Shown here: positions 10,601 to 18,247 of the stretch, in pieces | Position numbering within the stretch: position 1 is the first letter of the stretch | Layout of the letters: every line of letters starts with the position of its first letter | DNA from: Macrosoma leucophasiata | Taxonomy: Eukaryota > Arthropoda > Insecta > Lepidoptera > Hedylidae | Reading direction: 5' to 3' | Length of the DNA: 64,000 nucleotides | Assembly (NCBI GenBank): GCA_036365455.1 | Contig: JAWQUS010000030.1 | Location: forward strand, 15,210,001-15,274,000 | Translations under genes and position numbers: made by a program | The notes under the pieces: generated by a model | Database searches by the model: none | The model's input: the letters and a program-made list of their open reading frames with translations, nothing else | What the model was told of the DNA's origin: nothing

Positions 10601-11025
10601 TTCGCATATTATTTTTTTCTTAGAATGTGCAAATTGTTACACAAACTTCCTCGCGAGGCCGAAAAGAGAAGTTCCATACGCACAGATGAAGCCCGAGTCT
10701 GGTTCACGCGTTAATTATTGGTCAGAGGGTGCGAATTGCAAACGGCTATATATTGGGTATTGTCCTGATGTTACTAATGTTTATAGGCGACAGGAGGAGC
10801 CACTTTCTATTAGAGAGTCTTCTTGTCTCGATCGACATAAATTTGTGCAGGTACTCACTTGACAGTAGGCTGTGTGGCGTTGTATATAGGCGTGTAGAGG
10901 TAGGTGCGGAGCGGCGACGCGTCCAGTATGGAGCCGAAGAGGTACTCGACCGCGGCCAGCGCGAGCACGAGCAGTAGCAGCAGCCGCAGCGCCCGCGCCG
11001 CCCGCCCGCCGCCCGCGACTCCCAT
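1493..11025 (-). CDS. beta4GalNAcT: beta-1,4-N-acetylgalactosaminyltransferase, complete 8-exon gene
   Basis: Golgi type II membrane glycosyltransferase predicted to transfer GalNAc from UDP-GalNAc to terminal GlcNAc, making LacdiNAc on glycoproteins and glycolipids. Exons (minus strand, 5' to 3'): 11025-10859, 9391-9111, 8356-8221, 7056-6959, 4895-4712, 3593-3471, 2388-2293, 1625-1493; together 1218 nt, 405 residues plus TGA. Every intron is GT-AG and phases fit. Residues 12-30 form a hydrophobic signal anchor; 57-150 are a stem with five clustered N-glycosylation sequons; 182-405 are the catalytic domain. Visible family motifs: VPYRDR (192-197), FNRAKLMNVGF (232-242), the DID metal motif (258-260), GGVSAM (297-302), WGWGGEDDD (318-326), and Met350/His353 in the metal-ligand positions. 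Numbering runs exactly six ahead of bovine beta4GalT1, so Ile295 sits where Tyr289 is; invertebrate GalNAc transferases have Ile there, vertebrate Gal transferases Tyr. Length is that of insect beta4GalNAcTs. Whether it is the A or B paralog is undecided. Confidence 0.95.
1885..2060 (-). mobile_element. LINE 3'UTR remnant in beta4GalNAcT intron 7
   Basis: Read on the minus strand, it matches the LINE 3'UTR at about 47380-47520: 'ggtgtcctgaaatacag' followed by 'ggcaccagtctcccac', ending in 'gtgataaataaataaat'. Here the tail is a TAAA-type microsatellite. Confidence 0.7.
2128..2270. mobile_element. Helitron-like short repeat remnant
   Basis: Carries the 'cgtgacttcgtccgtgtg' end and the 'aatccgtccagctactt' plus 'caaacaaacac' body typical of the short non-autonomous elements listed at 44625 and 56993. 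Diverged. Confidence 0.45.
2293..2388 (-). CDS. beta4GalNAcT: beta4GalNAcT exon 7: metal-ligand region
   Basis: 96-bp exon between attgcag|GTTG and TAAAAG|gtaac, too short to stand out as an open frame. It encodes residues 330-362, RLKKMNYHIARY then KMSIARYAMLDHKKSAPNPK and a split Arg codon. The MLDH motif (Met350, His353) matches the manganese-ligand Met344/His347 of bovine beta4GalT1. Confidence 0.95.
2541..2779 (-). mobile_element. Repeat A (poly(A)-tailed SINE-like element), copy with internal deletion
   Basis: Repeat A in sense runs GGTGGTAGAGCTCC, then a body of about 260 bp, then CCATTACATAAAA. This copy is antisense and lacks the segment between the 'cctgaggcc' and 'acattaccacctg' blocks. 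Confidence 0.85.
2996..3073. repeat. 39-bp perfect tandem duplication
   Basis: Two identical copies at 2996-3034 and 3035-3073, starting 'aattaaatattatc' and ending 'ttggccgcgc', in a poor AT context inside intron 6. Looks like a recent replication-slippage event. Confidence 0.9.
3279..3424. mobile_element. 146-bp MITE with 20-bp terminal inverted repeats
   Basis: Begins CCCCCTTATTCATACACGTA and ends with the inverse of that sequence with one mismatch. TTA flanks both sides and could be a 3-bp target duplication. A second copy of exactly the same length is at 62300-62445. No coding capacity. Confidence 0.85.
3471..3593 (-). CDS. beta4GalNAcT: beta4GalNAcT exon 6: donor specificity and catalytic acid residues
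   Basis: 123-bp exon between ttgtag|ATTAC and TATAG|gtaagc. It encodes residues 289-330: LPYEDIFGGVSAM, then NGFSNKYWGWGGEDDDMFYR. Glu323 and Asp324 correspond to catalytic residues Glu317/Asp318 of bovine beta4GalT1, and Ile295 to its Tyr289. Confidence 0.97.
3620..3832. mobile_element. Helitron-like short repeat
   Basis: Starts 'ctagctgccccgacgaacttcgt' and contains 'cagaatcggtctagccgtttcggag' and 'tatatgtatagagat'; the CTAG-type end and the 'cggtc.agccgtt' core recur in similar elements at 32730 and 62475. Confidence 0.5.
4608..4682 (+). mobile_element. tRNA-like SINE (family D), diverged copy
   Basis: Matches the tRNA-like units at 57276 and 57584: 'ttcggtagctcaattggaag', 'cggctggactagattcccag' and a decayed B box 'gggtttaaaccc'. 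The block 4478-4600 upstream also matches the DNA before those units (ending 'gcaatgcaatgaatgtgaagg'). Confidence 0.75.
4712..4895 (-). CDS. beta4GalNAcT: beta4GalNAcT exon 5: DxD metal-binding region
   Basis: 184-bp exon between ttccag|GTACA and TTTTAG|gtaaaa. It encodes residues 228-289, from GTSDFNRAKLMNVGF through the DID motif (Asp258, Asp260) to the CPRQPRHMSASIDKLNF block. Cys253 and Cys272 have the same spacing as the beta4GalT1 disulfide pair Cys247-Cys266. A tRNA-like SINE remnant follows at 4608-4682, just inside the next intron. Confidence 0.96.
5003..5300 (+). mobile_element. Repeat A fragment split by a SINE
   Basis: Repeat A sequence 'acggagctcgcgggcgtagg' ... 'caccacagcatt' stops at about 5048 and resumes at 5272 with 'ttacctaatctatttgccgc'. 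The gap is filled by the family B SINE at 5049-5271. Confidence 0.75.
5049..5271 (-). mobile_element. tRNA-derived SINE (family B) inserted in repeat A
   Basis: Antisense copy. In sense: 'cacgacccggttagg', 'gtgtgagacgaccgtttgat', a B-box-like 'gggttcgatcc', a 'tttgtgtatgtgttgggtgt' body, and an A-rich tail next to repeat A at 5045-5055. Other copies at 16361, 45038 and 59364. Confidence 0.8.
5325..5480 (-). mobile_element. tRNA-derived SINE (family C), 5' part
   Basis: In sense it reads 'tttctgtagtgtagtggtaa' (A box) and 'ctgggttcgatccagagtcg' (B box), homologous to the head of the full copy at 63431. The 3' body is lost. Confidence 0.7.
5487..5727 (+). mobile_element. LINE ORF2 C-terminal fragment plus 3' end
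   Basis: Translated, it gives GCRGPGRPRLTYHDQIGQVL, then a basic stretch and CQDRDIWRSTFSAYLVRDLA-stop, the type of tail found after the reverse transcriptase in many insect non-LTR elements, followed by 'gcgtgaagatacatacgtat'. It lacks the polymerase and is a dead fragment. Relatives at 16725, 31297 and 61008. Confidence 0.7.
5822..5976 (-). pseudogene. Degenerate duplicate of beta4GalNAcT exon 4
   Basis: This intronic segment repeats exon 4 plus about 60 bp of the intron that follows it (compare 6894-7049). The donor side AG|gtaag is intact and the coding part still reads HLAIFMNHMHPLLMKQQIDY and on through GIFIVELEG. The codon matching the second Gln of RQQH is TAG, and the sequence upstream has lost the pyrimidine-AG acceptor of the true exon. 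No acceptor I can find keeps the required phase without hitting a stop. Differences from exon 4 include Leu-Met, Phe-Leu, Glu-Asp and Gln-Leu. Read as a dead exon copy; use as an alternative exon is less likely. Confidence 0.85.
6008..6060. mobile_element. Helitron-like terminal fragment
   Basis: 'ctagcaacccgccccggctt' then 'tgcacgggtagc': the CTAG plus GC-rich hairpin end that recurs at 14512, 33430 and 42948. Directly abuts repeat A at 6061. Confidence 0.4.
6061..6355 (-). mobile_element. Repeat A, near full length, in beta4GalNAcT intron 4
   Basis: Antisense, bounded by 'ttatgtaatgaaagtgg' and 'gagctctaccaccagt'. A 20-odd-bp AT-rich insertion interrupts it at about 6127-6155. Confidence 0.9.
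6959..7056 (-). CDS. beta4GalNAcT: beta4GalNAcT exon 4 (functional copy)
   Basis: 98-bp exon between ttttcag|GGATC and GGAAG|gtaag. It encodes residues 195-228: RDRQQHLAIFLNHMHPFLMK followed by QQIEYGIFIVEQEG, the most conserved N-terminal block of the superfamily. A degenerate duplicate lies about 1.07 kb downstream in gene order (5822-5976). Confidence 0.95.
7285..7725 (+). mobile_element. MITE (family G) interrupted by a foldback element
   Basis: 7460-7725 matches the inverse of 60015-60215: 'gagataacgctctacgaa', 'gcctacgtaagcact', 'cgacaaacgtca', 'gacttcggcttatttcgg'. The 'aaatattgcacatcga' at 7291 is found at the other end of the 60-kb copy, as expected for terminal inverted repeats. 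A local hairpin 'cttcggcttatttcgg' / 'ccgaaataagccgaag' lies at 7662-7702. Confidence 0.65.
7310..7453. mobile_element. Foldback (snap-back) MITE with ~65-bp arms
   Basis: Arms 7310-7374 and 7390-7453 are near-perfect inverses around a 15-nt loop; the outer part reads 'gtgagattcacagaccgcac'. There is no room for coding sequence. It sits within the family G copy. Confidence 0.85.
8150..8205. mobile_element. RTE-type 3'-end fragment
   Basis: 'cgtccactgctgaacgtctt' then a gatgat run. Similar 'gtccactgctg..cgtc' plus ATG microsatellite tails occur at 42960-43050, 51685-51760 and 52280-52330; I associate the motif with RTE-type LINE 3' regions, without proof here. Confidence 0.35.
8221..8356 (-). 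CDS. beta4GalNAcT: beta4GalNAcT exon 3: start of catalytic domain
   Basis: 136-bp exon between tttcag|GTCC and GTACAG|gtaatt. It encodes residues 150-195, including sequons Asn155 and Asn181, the conserved Cys182 and the ARHKVAIIVPYR core that opens the nucleotide-binding fold. The Arg codon is split across the junction with exon 4. Confidence 0.95.
8398..8460 (-). mobile_element. SINE family C 3'-end fragment
   Basis: 'acttcacgtctgttatcccc' and 'gaagggttaggcagagg' match, antisense, the 3' end of the family C copy at 63431-63745. Confidence 0.5.
9111..9391 (-). CDS. beta4GalNAcT: beta4GalNAcT exon 2: lumenal stem
   Basis: 281-bp exon bounded by tttctag|AACC and TTTGG|gtaag. It encodes residues 56-150, a Thr/Asn-rich low-complexity stem with sequons at Asn84, 89, 95, 100 and 105, then a Glu/Pro-rich stretch and the PLCDNRPPDLG segment that precedes the catalytic domain in insect homologs. 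Stem sequence is poorly conserved in this family, so the assignment rests on frame continuity with both neighbours. Confidence 0.88.
10165..10345 (+). mobile_element. Repeat A, degenerate
   Basis: 'gcaccaccgcattacctgat', 'gatagtgttcag' and 'gtaatttccggcccagaggc' keep the order of repeat A with many substitutions and an inserted segment. An old copy in intron 1. Confidence 0.65.
10859..11025 (-). CDS. beta4GalNAcT: beta4GalNAcT exon 1: cytoplasmic tail, signal anchor, stem start
   Basis: Start chosen at the ATG read from 11025-11023, the only ATG in frame before the hydrophobic segment. The first 11 residues are Gly/Ala/Arg-rich, followed by a Leu/Ala-rich membrane segment (residues about 13-27) and one sequon at Asn49. 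The exon ends ...GTCAA|gtgagt at 10859 in phase 2. It is strongly GC-rich compared with its surroundings, as first exons often are. The frame stays open a little upstream without an ATG, and a ctgcag at about 11059-11064 could be an acceptor for an upstream 5'UTR exon. Confidence 0.9.
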
Positions 11026-11725
11026 CAACGCATGCGGTGCGCGCGCACACTCTTCCAATTCTGCAGGTTACATATTGACCAGGAAGCTATACTATAAACT
11101 ATGCATATATAGGTATACATCAAAACAAGAAGGAGGAATCAATTATAGAGCGAATTTGACTGACTTCCGCCGAATATATTTGTGAACAACTCCTCTGCCT
11201 TCTTAGACGTCCTTGGTATATATATACATATATCTACATACTAATGATAATTAAAAGAAAAAATGGCTCCACATAAATAGACACACTATGGGCGGGGCCT
11301 GAAAACGTGACAGGCGAATCGAGGGTGTTTGCTGAATGCATTTACTACACTAAAGGGAAATAAAGGCGTGAAACAATACGTTATTTTTACATTGAAATTA
11401 TCAGTTACCATCAACTTTATTATTTTCAAAATTGAAGATGTAAATAATACATTATTGGAGTACGAAACCACAGAGGTAGTCATTTTCAATTCGATTCATC
11501 ACAAAATATTGTTCTATTTTCGAATAAAACCGGTACATTACCGACGACGAGACACTGCTTAATTATTTATCTAGAAGACTATAACGATCCATTAAAGCTT
11601 CTGTTCTCCGAACAGCTATTTCGCCCACGGTCGTTACGCGGTATTGTAGTTTGCAGTCGTTTATGACATATTTTATGAAGGCCCAACGTCAATTGTTAAG
11701 CGCATTTTCAGGTTCAAACATTATT
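11026..11725. other. Upstream region of beta4GalNAcT
   Basis: Expected to hold the promoter or a 5'UTR intron. I see no clear TATA box or initiator. 11282-11345 resembles a piece of SINE family C ('gtgacaggcgaatcgaggg'). The remainder is AT-rich and unassigned. Confidence 0.4.
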
Positions 11726-11771
11726 ATAGCCACTAGAGAGAAGAACTACCTCCTTCTCTCTAGTGGCTATA
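11725..11771. repeat. Perfect 19-bp inverted repeat hairpin
   Basis: Arms 11725-11743 ('tatagccactagagagaag') and 11753-11771 are exact inverses with a 9-nt loop. It lies just before the family H repeat at about 11825 and may be one of its ends. Confidence 0.8.
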
Positions 11772-11824
11772 TTGTGGCGAAATTATGTAACTACAATTTG
11801 TCTATCCCCATTTCTCCATAGTGT

Positions 11825-11935
11825 GTGCGAAGGCGTCGTGACGTGACGACCCCATCGCCCCACTTGTGGAGGAAAGTTCTTCCGCTAGTCCAGTCAGTTA
11901 ACCGAGGAATGGCGGTCAATAAGGCGGTAGTAAAA
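11825..11935 (+). repeat. Family H repeat, copy 1
   Basis: Shares 'gtgacgtgacgacccca', a palindromic segment around 'cttccgctagtccag', and 'caatggcggtcaa'-type sequence with 51850-52085. Likely a MITE. Confidence 0.55.
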
Positions 11936-12399
11936 TTAAGAATTCGGGATGGGACGTTTCATTTAACCGACCGGTCCGTCATATCAGTACATCAATTACC
12001 ATACGTTGATGTATAGTATTGTATAGGGTTAAAAAACCATCCAGTATATTACAATTTACAATTAAGCGGTGGAAACAGGTCATAATGACTGGTATCACAG
12101 CGAAAGCGGGCATCAAATGTTCTAATGTCGTTCCTTTTTATCATTCAATTTTTCAACATAGGGAAAAGGTATATTAACTGGGTTACAGTGATAAGTGTCG
12201 AAATCAGATTGTTCAAGATCTCTTGTTAGTTTCATATCTCGAGCACAAAACAATTTCGGTTCACTGAGCCACGAAGGGTTTTCGTCCGTGAAGGGTTGAT
12301 TCTGTGAAATGTCCTAAGATCGGGTATATCCAAAACATGCCTTACTAATGTTTTGTGAGAAACTTGCATGAAATATGAAAATTTTAATCAAATTCATTT

Positions 12400-12507
12400 C
12401 AGCCATGATCATTTTCGGAATTTGGTTTAAGTTTCGGAGGCTGGAGGCAAATGTGACCATGGGGTCCTAGAGTTACATTGCCTACTGAAATTAAGAATGT
12501 AAATAAA
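12400..12507 (-). other. Exon-like segment of unknown origin
   Basis: On the minus strand a good acceptor (ttaatttcag at 12498-12507) is followed by a frame encoding GNVTLGPHGHICLQPPKLK, then PNSENDHG and a TGA. I do not recognise the protein and find no compatible upstream exon, so this could be a terminal exon, a pseudogene piece or chance. Confidence 0.25.
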
Positions 12508-12824
12508 ACAGAACATTTACGAAAAGGAATCGAAAACAATATTAGGGGATTCCCCCTGTAAGTATTGTGGATTGTGGTATTGCCAACTTGCAACATAATA
12601 ATATACCTATACATATAATTACAGTGTAACCAACGCTCACTTTGAGAATAGCTAAGGTGTATTACATATTTGTGTTTTTTTTGGGCACAGGCGCGGGGCC
12701 CGTAGCATTTTCTGCCTCCTGCTATACGGCTAATCCGGCACTGCGATCGGGGGATTTGAGGGATGCACCCCTAGAATAAAGCGTAGTAGAAATAAAAACT
12801 TGGTGATTAAATGTAAAACAGAAC

Positions 12825-13060
12825 ATGTTGGCAACTTATGAACATTTCTCTTGTAAAAGGCCATTTTTAAGGAACGTATGTTCGTTATCCATGCGTCTCC
12901 ATAATACATGTGTTCGAGCGATTCCTATCTATCTACAAAGCCTGCTCCCACGCTTTCATTGTGAAGCCGTTAGGGTATTTATAATTAAAGCGGCTGAAGT
13001 TCAGGCTCAGTTGGGATCGTTTGTTCCATAGTGCCCGATAAATTTCAGTGTTAACGTAAC
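12825..13060 (-). repeat. Duplicated segment, degenerate copy
   Basis: Aligns with 13590-13800 ('gtctccataata', 'gtgttcgagcgattcct', 'tacaaagcctgctccca', 'agccgt.aggg'). Stops and indels break the frame that is open in the other copy. Confidence 0.7.
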
Positions 13061-13144
13061 ATTACTTCACGCCCATTTTCCCCATAGACTAAAGCGCTAA
13101 GTACAAGTATAGCAAACAGTTAGATTTAGAATGTCCTTGTCAAT

Positions 13145-13330
13145 GCTGAAAGGCATAGGCACCATCGCATTCTATCATCAGATGGTGGTAGGATTTAGCA
13201 GTATCATGATTGGGTTAGATGATAATGGATAGTAGTATGGCTTCGTAATTTGTGTTAAATAGGCAAAGGGCTTTTGATATTGGTGTAGATGACTATAGGC
13301 TGCAGAAGTCACATATCATTCATTTGAATT
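13145..13330 (+). mobile_element. Repeat A, degenerate
   Basis: 'aaaggcataggcaccatcgc' and 'ctataggctgcagaagtcac' mark the two ends; the middle is heavily rearranged. Confidence 0.5.
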
Positions 13331-13603
13331 TTATCACTGTCACATTCATTATATTAAATTAGAAAAGTTTTTTGAGTCCCACGTAAAAAAAGCCTTGCCT
13401 ATTGATATTGCTGGGCAACTAATACACTCTATGGGTGACATTGGGAATCTCTTCTGAAATAATCCATTAACACTTTCTTCCCGACCGGAGCATCGATCAC
13501 AGCAGAAGTGGAAACACAACAAAACTTTTAAGCGATGTAGGTATAAAACAAATCATTGCGGCTACTCGTGAAATTTCTCTTAAAATTATCGATCATCTTC
13601 AGA

Positions 13604-13822
13604 TTACGTAGGTATGTCCGTTATTACCACGTCTCCATAATAGATGTATTCGAGCGATTCCTTGCTATTTACAAAGCCTGCTCCCAAGCTTGCATTTACA
13701 AAGCCGTCAGGGAATTTATAATTAAACCAGTTCAAGTCGGAATCGAGTTTCATTCCATAGTCCCCGTCCCCGACAGATTTCAGTGTTAGTACTAAAATCA
13801 TAACGTTAGTTACTTGAAACAA
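13604..13822 (-). other. Unassigned 72-codon open frame in a duplicated segment
   Basis: Minus-strand frame containing GDGDYGMKLDSDLNWFNYKF and GFVNASLGAGFVNSKESLEY. A decayed paralog is at 12825-13060. The residues look protein-like rather than repeat-derived, but I cannot name the family. A G|gtaata donor follows the GDV codons. It may be a relic exon. Confidence 0.3.
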
Positions 13823-14039
13823 TGGCGTATCGACTTTGAGATATACCTATATTACGACAACGTGAGTTAAGTCATTCAGTTAAAGACTTCGTAAGTCAGT
13901 CGAATCTGTTATTAAACCTCAGGTTCTTGCCTATGTTACTACTCCTCATAACTATCGGTCAGCCGATAAATTGTAATTTCATCAACCTATAAAATGCATT
14001 GCGTGTGTTCCCACGCATCTGGCCATTTTTTCTTGATTG

Positions 14040-14340
14040 TTTTTTTTTTTTTTTTTTTTTATGTAATGGAATTGGTAAACAAGCATGCAGTTCACATTGA
14101 TGTTAAGTGATGACTGCAGCCTATAGATACCCACACAAAGACCAAGGTCAAAATGCAGATGCGTTACCACTCCTGAGGCGGCCTAAGGTCTTATGCCTCT
14201 GTGCCGGAAATTACAGGGCCGTACATTACCACCTGACCGGAACGCGATAGTGTTGAACACTACCATTTAGCGGCAAGTATATTAGGTAATGCGGTGGTGC
14301 CTACGCCCGCGAGCTCCGTCACTGGAGCTCTACCACCAGT
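14040..14340 (-). mobile_element. Repeat A, full length
   Basis: Antisense copy with a run of about 20 T (the poly(A) tail) at 14041-14060, the complete body, and the terminal GAGCTCCGTCACTGGAGCTC hairpin at 14310-14329. A good reference copy of the family. Confidence 0.93.
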
Positions 14341-14511
14341 AAAGATTGTGAACGATACCTAACAATATCAGGACCAGGTAGAAGTTAGAGCATATAATGG
14401 CGTTTTGTATGTTGCCTAGCTTAAACATTGAATAATTTTAACTTATTAGTCAACTTTTATTAACAACTTACTAGTCAAAATTTAAGCTACACGATACGAG
14501 ATTACATAACA

Positions 14512-14690
14512 CTAGCTCACCCCGGCTTCGCTCGGGTGCAATTAATGTAATATACCCTATGTCACTCAGTGAAGATGCAGCTTTCTAAAAGTGCAAGACT
14601 TTTTGAAATCGGTCCTGTATTTTTGTGTGAAAACGTTACAAACATACACACAAAAACACAACTATTTCCTCTTTATAATATGAGCATAGA
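14512..14690. mobile_element. Helitron-like short repeat
   Basis: 'ctagctcaccccggcttcgc' start, then 'tgaaatcggtcctgta', 'caaacatacacacaaa' and 'ctttataatatgagcataga', the layout of the family at 33430 and 42748. Confidence 0.55.
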
Positions 14691-15780
14691 TAAGAACAGC
14701 ATAATATCGTTTCAGACCGCATGCAATATTCAAAATTGATCCGATATACTCATGCGTGAATTTTACATGGGTCCGCAGTTCCGGCTCTAAGCGGATCACA
14801 TGAACCTCTACGGAACAGCGATACTATCCGTAGGGTTGCCAACCGTAACACAACGGAATAGTATAGTATTGTATTATATTTCGGGCCTGCATACTAACAC
14901 AGTGATATTTGAGTAGTTGTTTTGCCGCAGCGAAATTGAAATTGAAAACATCTTTATTTGAAATTTGATATTGAATACAGATTAAATCTAGTGTGAGGGC
15001 CGTAAGCAAATCTGTTCATTTTCATTTTTCAATACGACTATACTGAAAGGCAAATCATTGTGCTTTGAAAATTACCATCAAAATTTCAACCTGTATCGTT
15101 GAAGAAACGTATTATAGTACTGCTACTTTTCTGCTAAATAAAAAAAAAAATTCTGCTCCCTACTCTCGTCCCTACGGCATTTACAAAAAGTAACTTTCTA
15201 TACAGCGTTGATTAAAATTAGCGCATCACCTCTTGCAGGTATCAATCTGAACAACATTTGATCTACGAATTTAAATTAGCTCTGTAAATTAAGTTTTTTT
15301 CTATAAAAAATATTATATTATTATTCAAAAAACTATATTTATACAACTTATTTTGTAATGTAATAGATACTAAAATGAAATACGTACGTTTTGTTCGTTG
15401 CTTACGTATATTTTGGTGAAGAAATGTTGGGAACCCTAACTATCCTATATATACTATACTATACTCGTAGGACGCTATGTTTTGAAATGTTAATTCCATT
15501 AAGCTGTGTTTGTTAACTGTTAAAGGGTTGACAATATTTGAGCTTAACTTGTGGTAAGATTCTGCTTTTTCTGCAACCTCAAATAAGAGGCGCAGTACAC
15601 TAATTAATTAGGGGACTAATATGCTATCTATATTTCTCTTAGCATGTCGAATGTTAATCTATGATAGATATACAATTCACAAGTCCGATTTTAAACTTTT
15701 TTTGTTTCAACGCGAGTTAATATCAAAGGAACAAATTGAACTAAATAATAACACTAAAACATGGTAAACTTGTTTTAGCT
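14691..15780. other. Unassigned AT-rich DNA
   Basis: Only short frames, no splice-bounded coding pattern and no repeat I recognise. Confidence 0.4.
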
Positions 15781-15885
15781 TAGGCCTCAGGAGTAGCACC
15801 GCATCTATATTAGTCTCTTGTTTGATGTAGATTATTATAGGTTACAGTTTTACTTACCATCAATGTGAAGTGTGCGCTAGTTTGT
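15781..15885 (+). mobile_element. Repeat A, 3' half, degenerate
   Basis: 'aggcctcaggagtagcaccg' to 'accatcaatgtgaagtgtgc'; tail absent. Confidence 0.5.
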
Positions 15886-16360
15886 TACACTTAAAAAATT
15901 TGACATATTAAAAAAAAATCCCACCCTACGCCATTAGATTTCTATTGAATGGCGTTAAGTGATAAAATAGAGAACCCCGTCAGAGACTTGGCGAGAAGAT
16001 ACCTAATGGCATAATCCACCTTTTCCTCGTACCATGTGTACAATAAGGGTAAGGTAGAGTATCAGAGGCTAAAAATACAATGGGTTTTAGTGCAGCAAAA
16101 TGCCCTTTTGTTTGTTACCGTGGTGTGAGCTTTTGCTCCCACACTTGCAGGTTAGTCTACAGTACGGATAAAATATAATAACAGGTACACACCTGAGTCA
16201 GAGAACTGTATAAAGACGGTGCTCTATGAAAATGCCCCATTGTCTCCAATGCACTTTCATACACTCCACGCGGCACCCATCTGTAAAAATAAAATAGAAC
16301 CATTTAATATTAACTCATATTTATATTTTTCGAGTTCAAATGTCAATCTGTCATTCATTG
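15886..16360. other. Unassigned DNA
   Basis: AT-rich, no coding pattern or repeat family recognised before the family B SINE. Confidence 0.35.
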
Positions 16361-16565
16361 ACGACCCGGTTAGTCCAGCGGTGTGAGATGACCGTTTGAT
16401 TCGAAGGGTCGCGGGTTCGATCCCCGCACCGGGACAAATATTTGTATGGCCTACAGATATTTGTTTCGGGTCTGGGTGTTTGTGTATGTGTTGTTTGTGT
16501 ACAACGGCACCCACGACACAGGTTTATACCTACTGTGGGGCTATGAGTGTAAGCGTATTTTATAA
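16361..16565 (+). mobile_element. tRNA-derived SINE (family B), full length
   Basis: 'gacgacccggttagtccagc', 'gtttgattcgaagggtcgcg' and the B box 'gggttcgatccccgc', then a tRNA-unrelated body 'gggtctgggtgtttgtgtat' ending 'gtgtaagcgtattttata'. The head looks tRNA-derived; the body is shared by all copies here. Confidence 0.85.
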
Positions 16566-16724
16566 ACGTAACTTCACGCCTGTTTTCCTCGAAGGGAAAG
16601 GCAGGAATTTATTTTCTTGGTATCATACAACGTTTAGGTACATACAAATAAGAGAGAGAGAGAGAAAATAACAATACAACAAAAAAAATATAAAAAAGAG
16701 CTCTTTCGTTAGACCATTTCAATG

Positions 16725-16805
16725 TTCCATGTCAACCGGGATATCTGGCGCTCTACACTCTCTGCCTACCCCGTTAGGGACCTGGCGTGAAGATACATAC
16801 ATACA
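16725..16805 (+). mobile_element. LINE C-terminal tail fragment
   Basis: 'gggatatctggcgctctaca' to 'cctggcgtgaagatacatac' repeats the end of the element at 5487-5727. Confidence 0.65.
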
Positions 16806-16901
16806 TTTCAATGTTTATTCAGACGAACTAAGATATAGTATTTCAGTCGTTATTTCAATAACTTCATTACAAATTTGGCACTCCTCCACTGACGGAGCTC
16901 T

Positions 16902-17518
16902 TTTTAAGGTTCCGTAGTAAACAAGGAACCCTTATAGTTTCACCATGTCCGTCTGTCTGTCTGTCCGTCCGCGGTTTAGCGCAAAAACTATTGGTACTAG
17001 AGACTAGAAATTTTGCACAAGTATACACCTAAATCACGCCGACAACATGGTAGAATAAAACCATGAATAATAAAATGATTTAGGGTACCTCCCCTACATG
17101 TAACGCGCGAATAGTTTTTTTATATTTCGTTTTCCATATAATGTGGGATATCGTTGGATAGATCTTTCAAAAATGTTAGGGGTGTACTCAAATTAACCGT
17201 TCTTGACTTAATAAGTCTTTAAATTGACACTTTTCGTTAGAGTCAAGTGTCCCCCCCCTCTACCAACTAAACGGTTGTTGTTAAAAATTCAAACGTTAAG
17301 ACAATAGTACCTACATATTATAACGAAATTAAAAAGCAAACTATTACACTTAAGTTGGCTTTACTAGTTTGCGAGTAATAGTGGACCAAATGTTATACTC
17401 GAAATTTTTGAAGAACTCCATAGAAAATAATAAATTTTTTTTTTCATTGCATTAATCAATCCTAAAAACTACGGAACCTTACACTGCGCGTGGCCCGACA
17501 CGCACTTGTCCGATTTTT
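16902..17518. mobile_element. Family F element (~615 bp)
   Basis: Bounded by 'aaggttccgtagtaaacaag' and 'actacggaaccttacactgc', continuing 'ccgacacgcacttgtcc'. Contains the 'gtccgtctgtctgtctgtcc' block. An inverted relative is at 19543-20206. No protein-coding potential visible. Confidence 0.7.
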
Positions 17519-18019
17519 TCATTGACATTGGTCAAATTACCAATTTTATAGCGACCATGTCCATATTTTAATAATAGGAAATAGAGAATAACTGAAACAC
17601 AATGTTTTCTAATTATTACTTGTGAAATAAAATTTGTGCTGCAAATATGATTTCCCGTGCGACGTGCTTTGCTTCGAAATGTGATTTTGTAATGCACTGA
17701 AATATATGTGGCGGCTACGTTAACTCGGAATTGCGAATATCAGAGATTTTACCAAATATTCACATTACATATTTCCTAATAAAGTTTGGGTAGGTTACAT
17801 ATGGAATTCAAATTAATTCAAACTTGTATCAGAATTTATACTAATAAACCACAAATGCGTAAGTTTAGTGTTGCTAGAGCTATACCCGAATACTTAATAT
17901 CCCTAATTACCTAATCTATCTCCAAAAAAACACTAATTTCAAAACCAGATAATCGCAACAATAAACTTTGAAAAATGATACAGTAAAGATTTGATTACAC
18001 CTAAGATTAGCAATTTTGT

Positions 18020-18240
18020 TTGCTGCTAAATGGTAGTGTTCAGCACTATCGTGTTCCGGTCAGGTGGTAAAGTACGGCCCTGTAATTTCCGGCACAGAGG
18101 CATAATACCTTAGGTCTCAGGAGCGGTAACGCATCTGCATGTTGACCTTGGTCTATGTGTGGGTGTCTATAGGCTGCAGTCGTCACTTAACGTCCATGTG
18201 AACTGCATGCTTGTTTGCCACTTCGATTACATAAAAAAAT
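18020..18240 (+). mobile_element. Repeat A, 5'-truncated
   Basis: Starts within the body ('tgctgctaaatggtagtgtt') and runs to an A-rich end 'gattacataaaaaaat'. Confidence 0.88.
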
Positions 18241-18247
18241 AAAAGTT

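Larger units (their letters stand above)
16690..17770. repeat. Segmental duplication, copy 1 (carries an insertion)
   Basis: The flanks match 18248-18500 ('gagctctttcgttaga', 'agagaataactgaaacacaa', 'tgtggcggctacgttaac'). Copy 1 is longer because the family F element (16902-17518) and a LINE tail are inserted. Confidence 0.75.

Noticed and set aside
13982..14170. Short frames such as those at 13982, 23326 and 61099 with near-identical peptides
   Set aside because: They are translations of repeat A copies, identical because the repeat is, not because of protein conservation.
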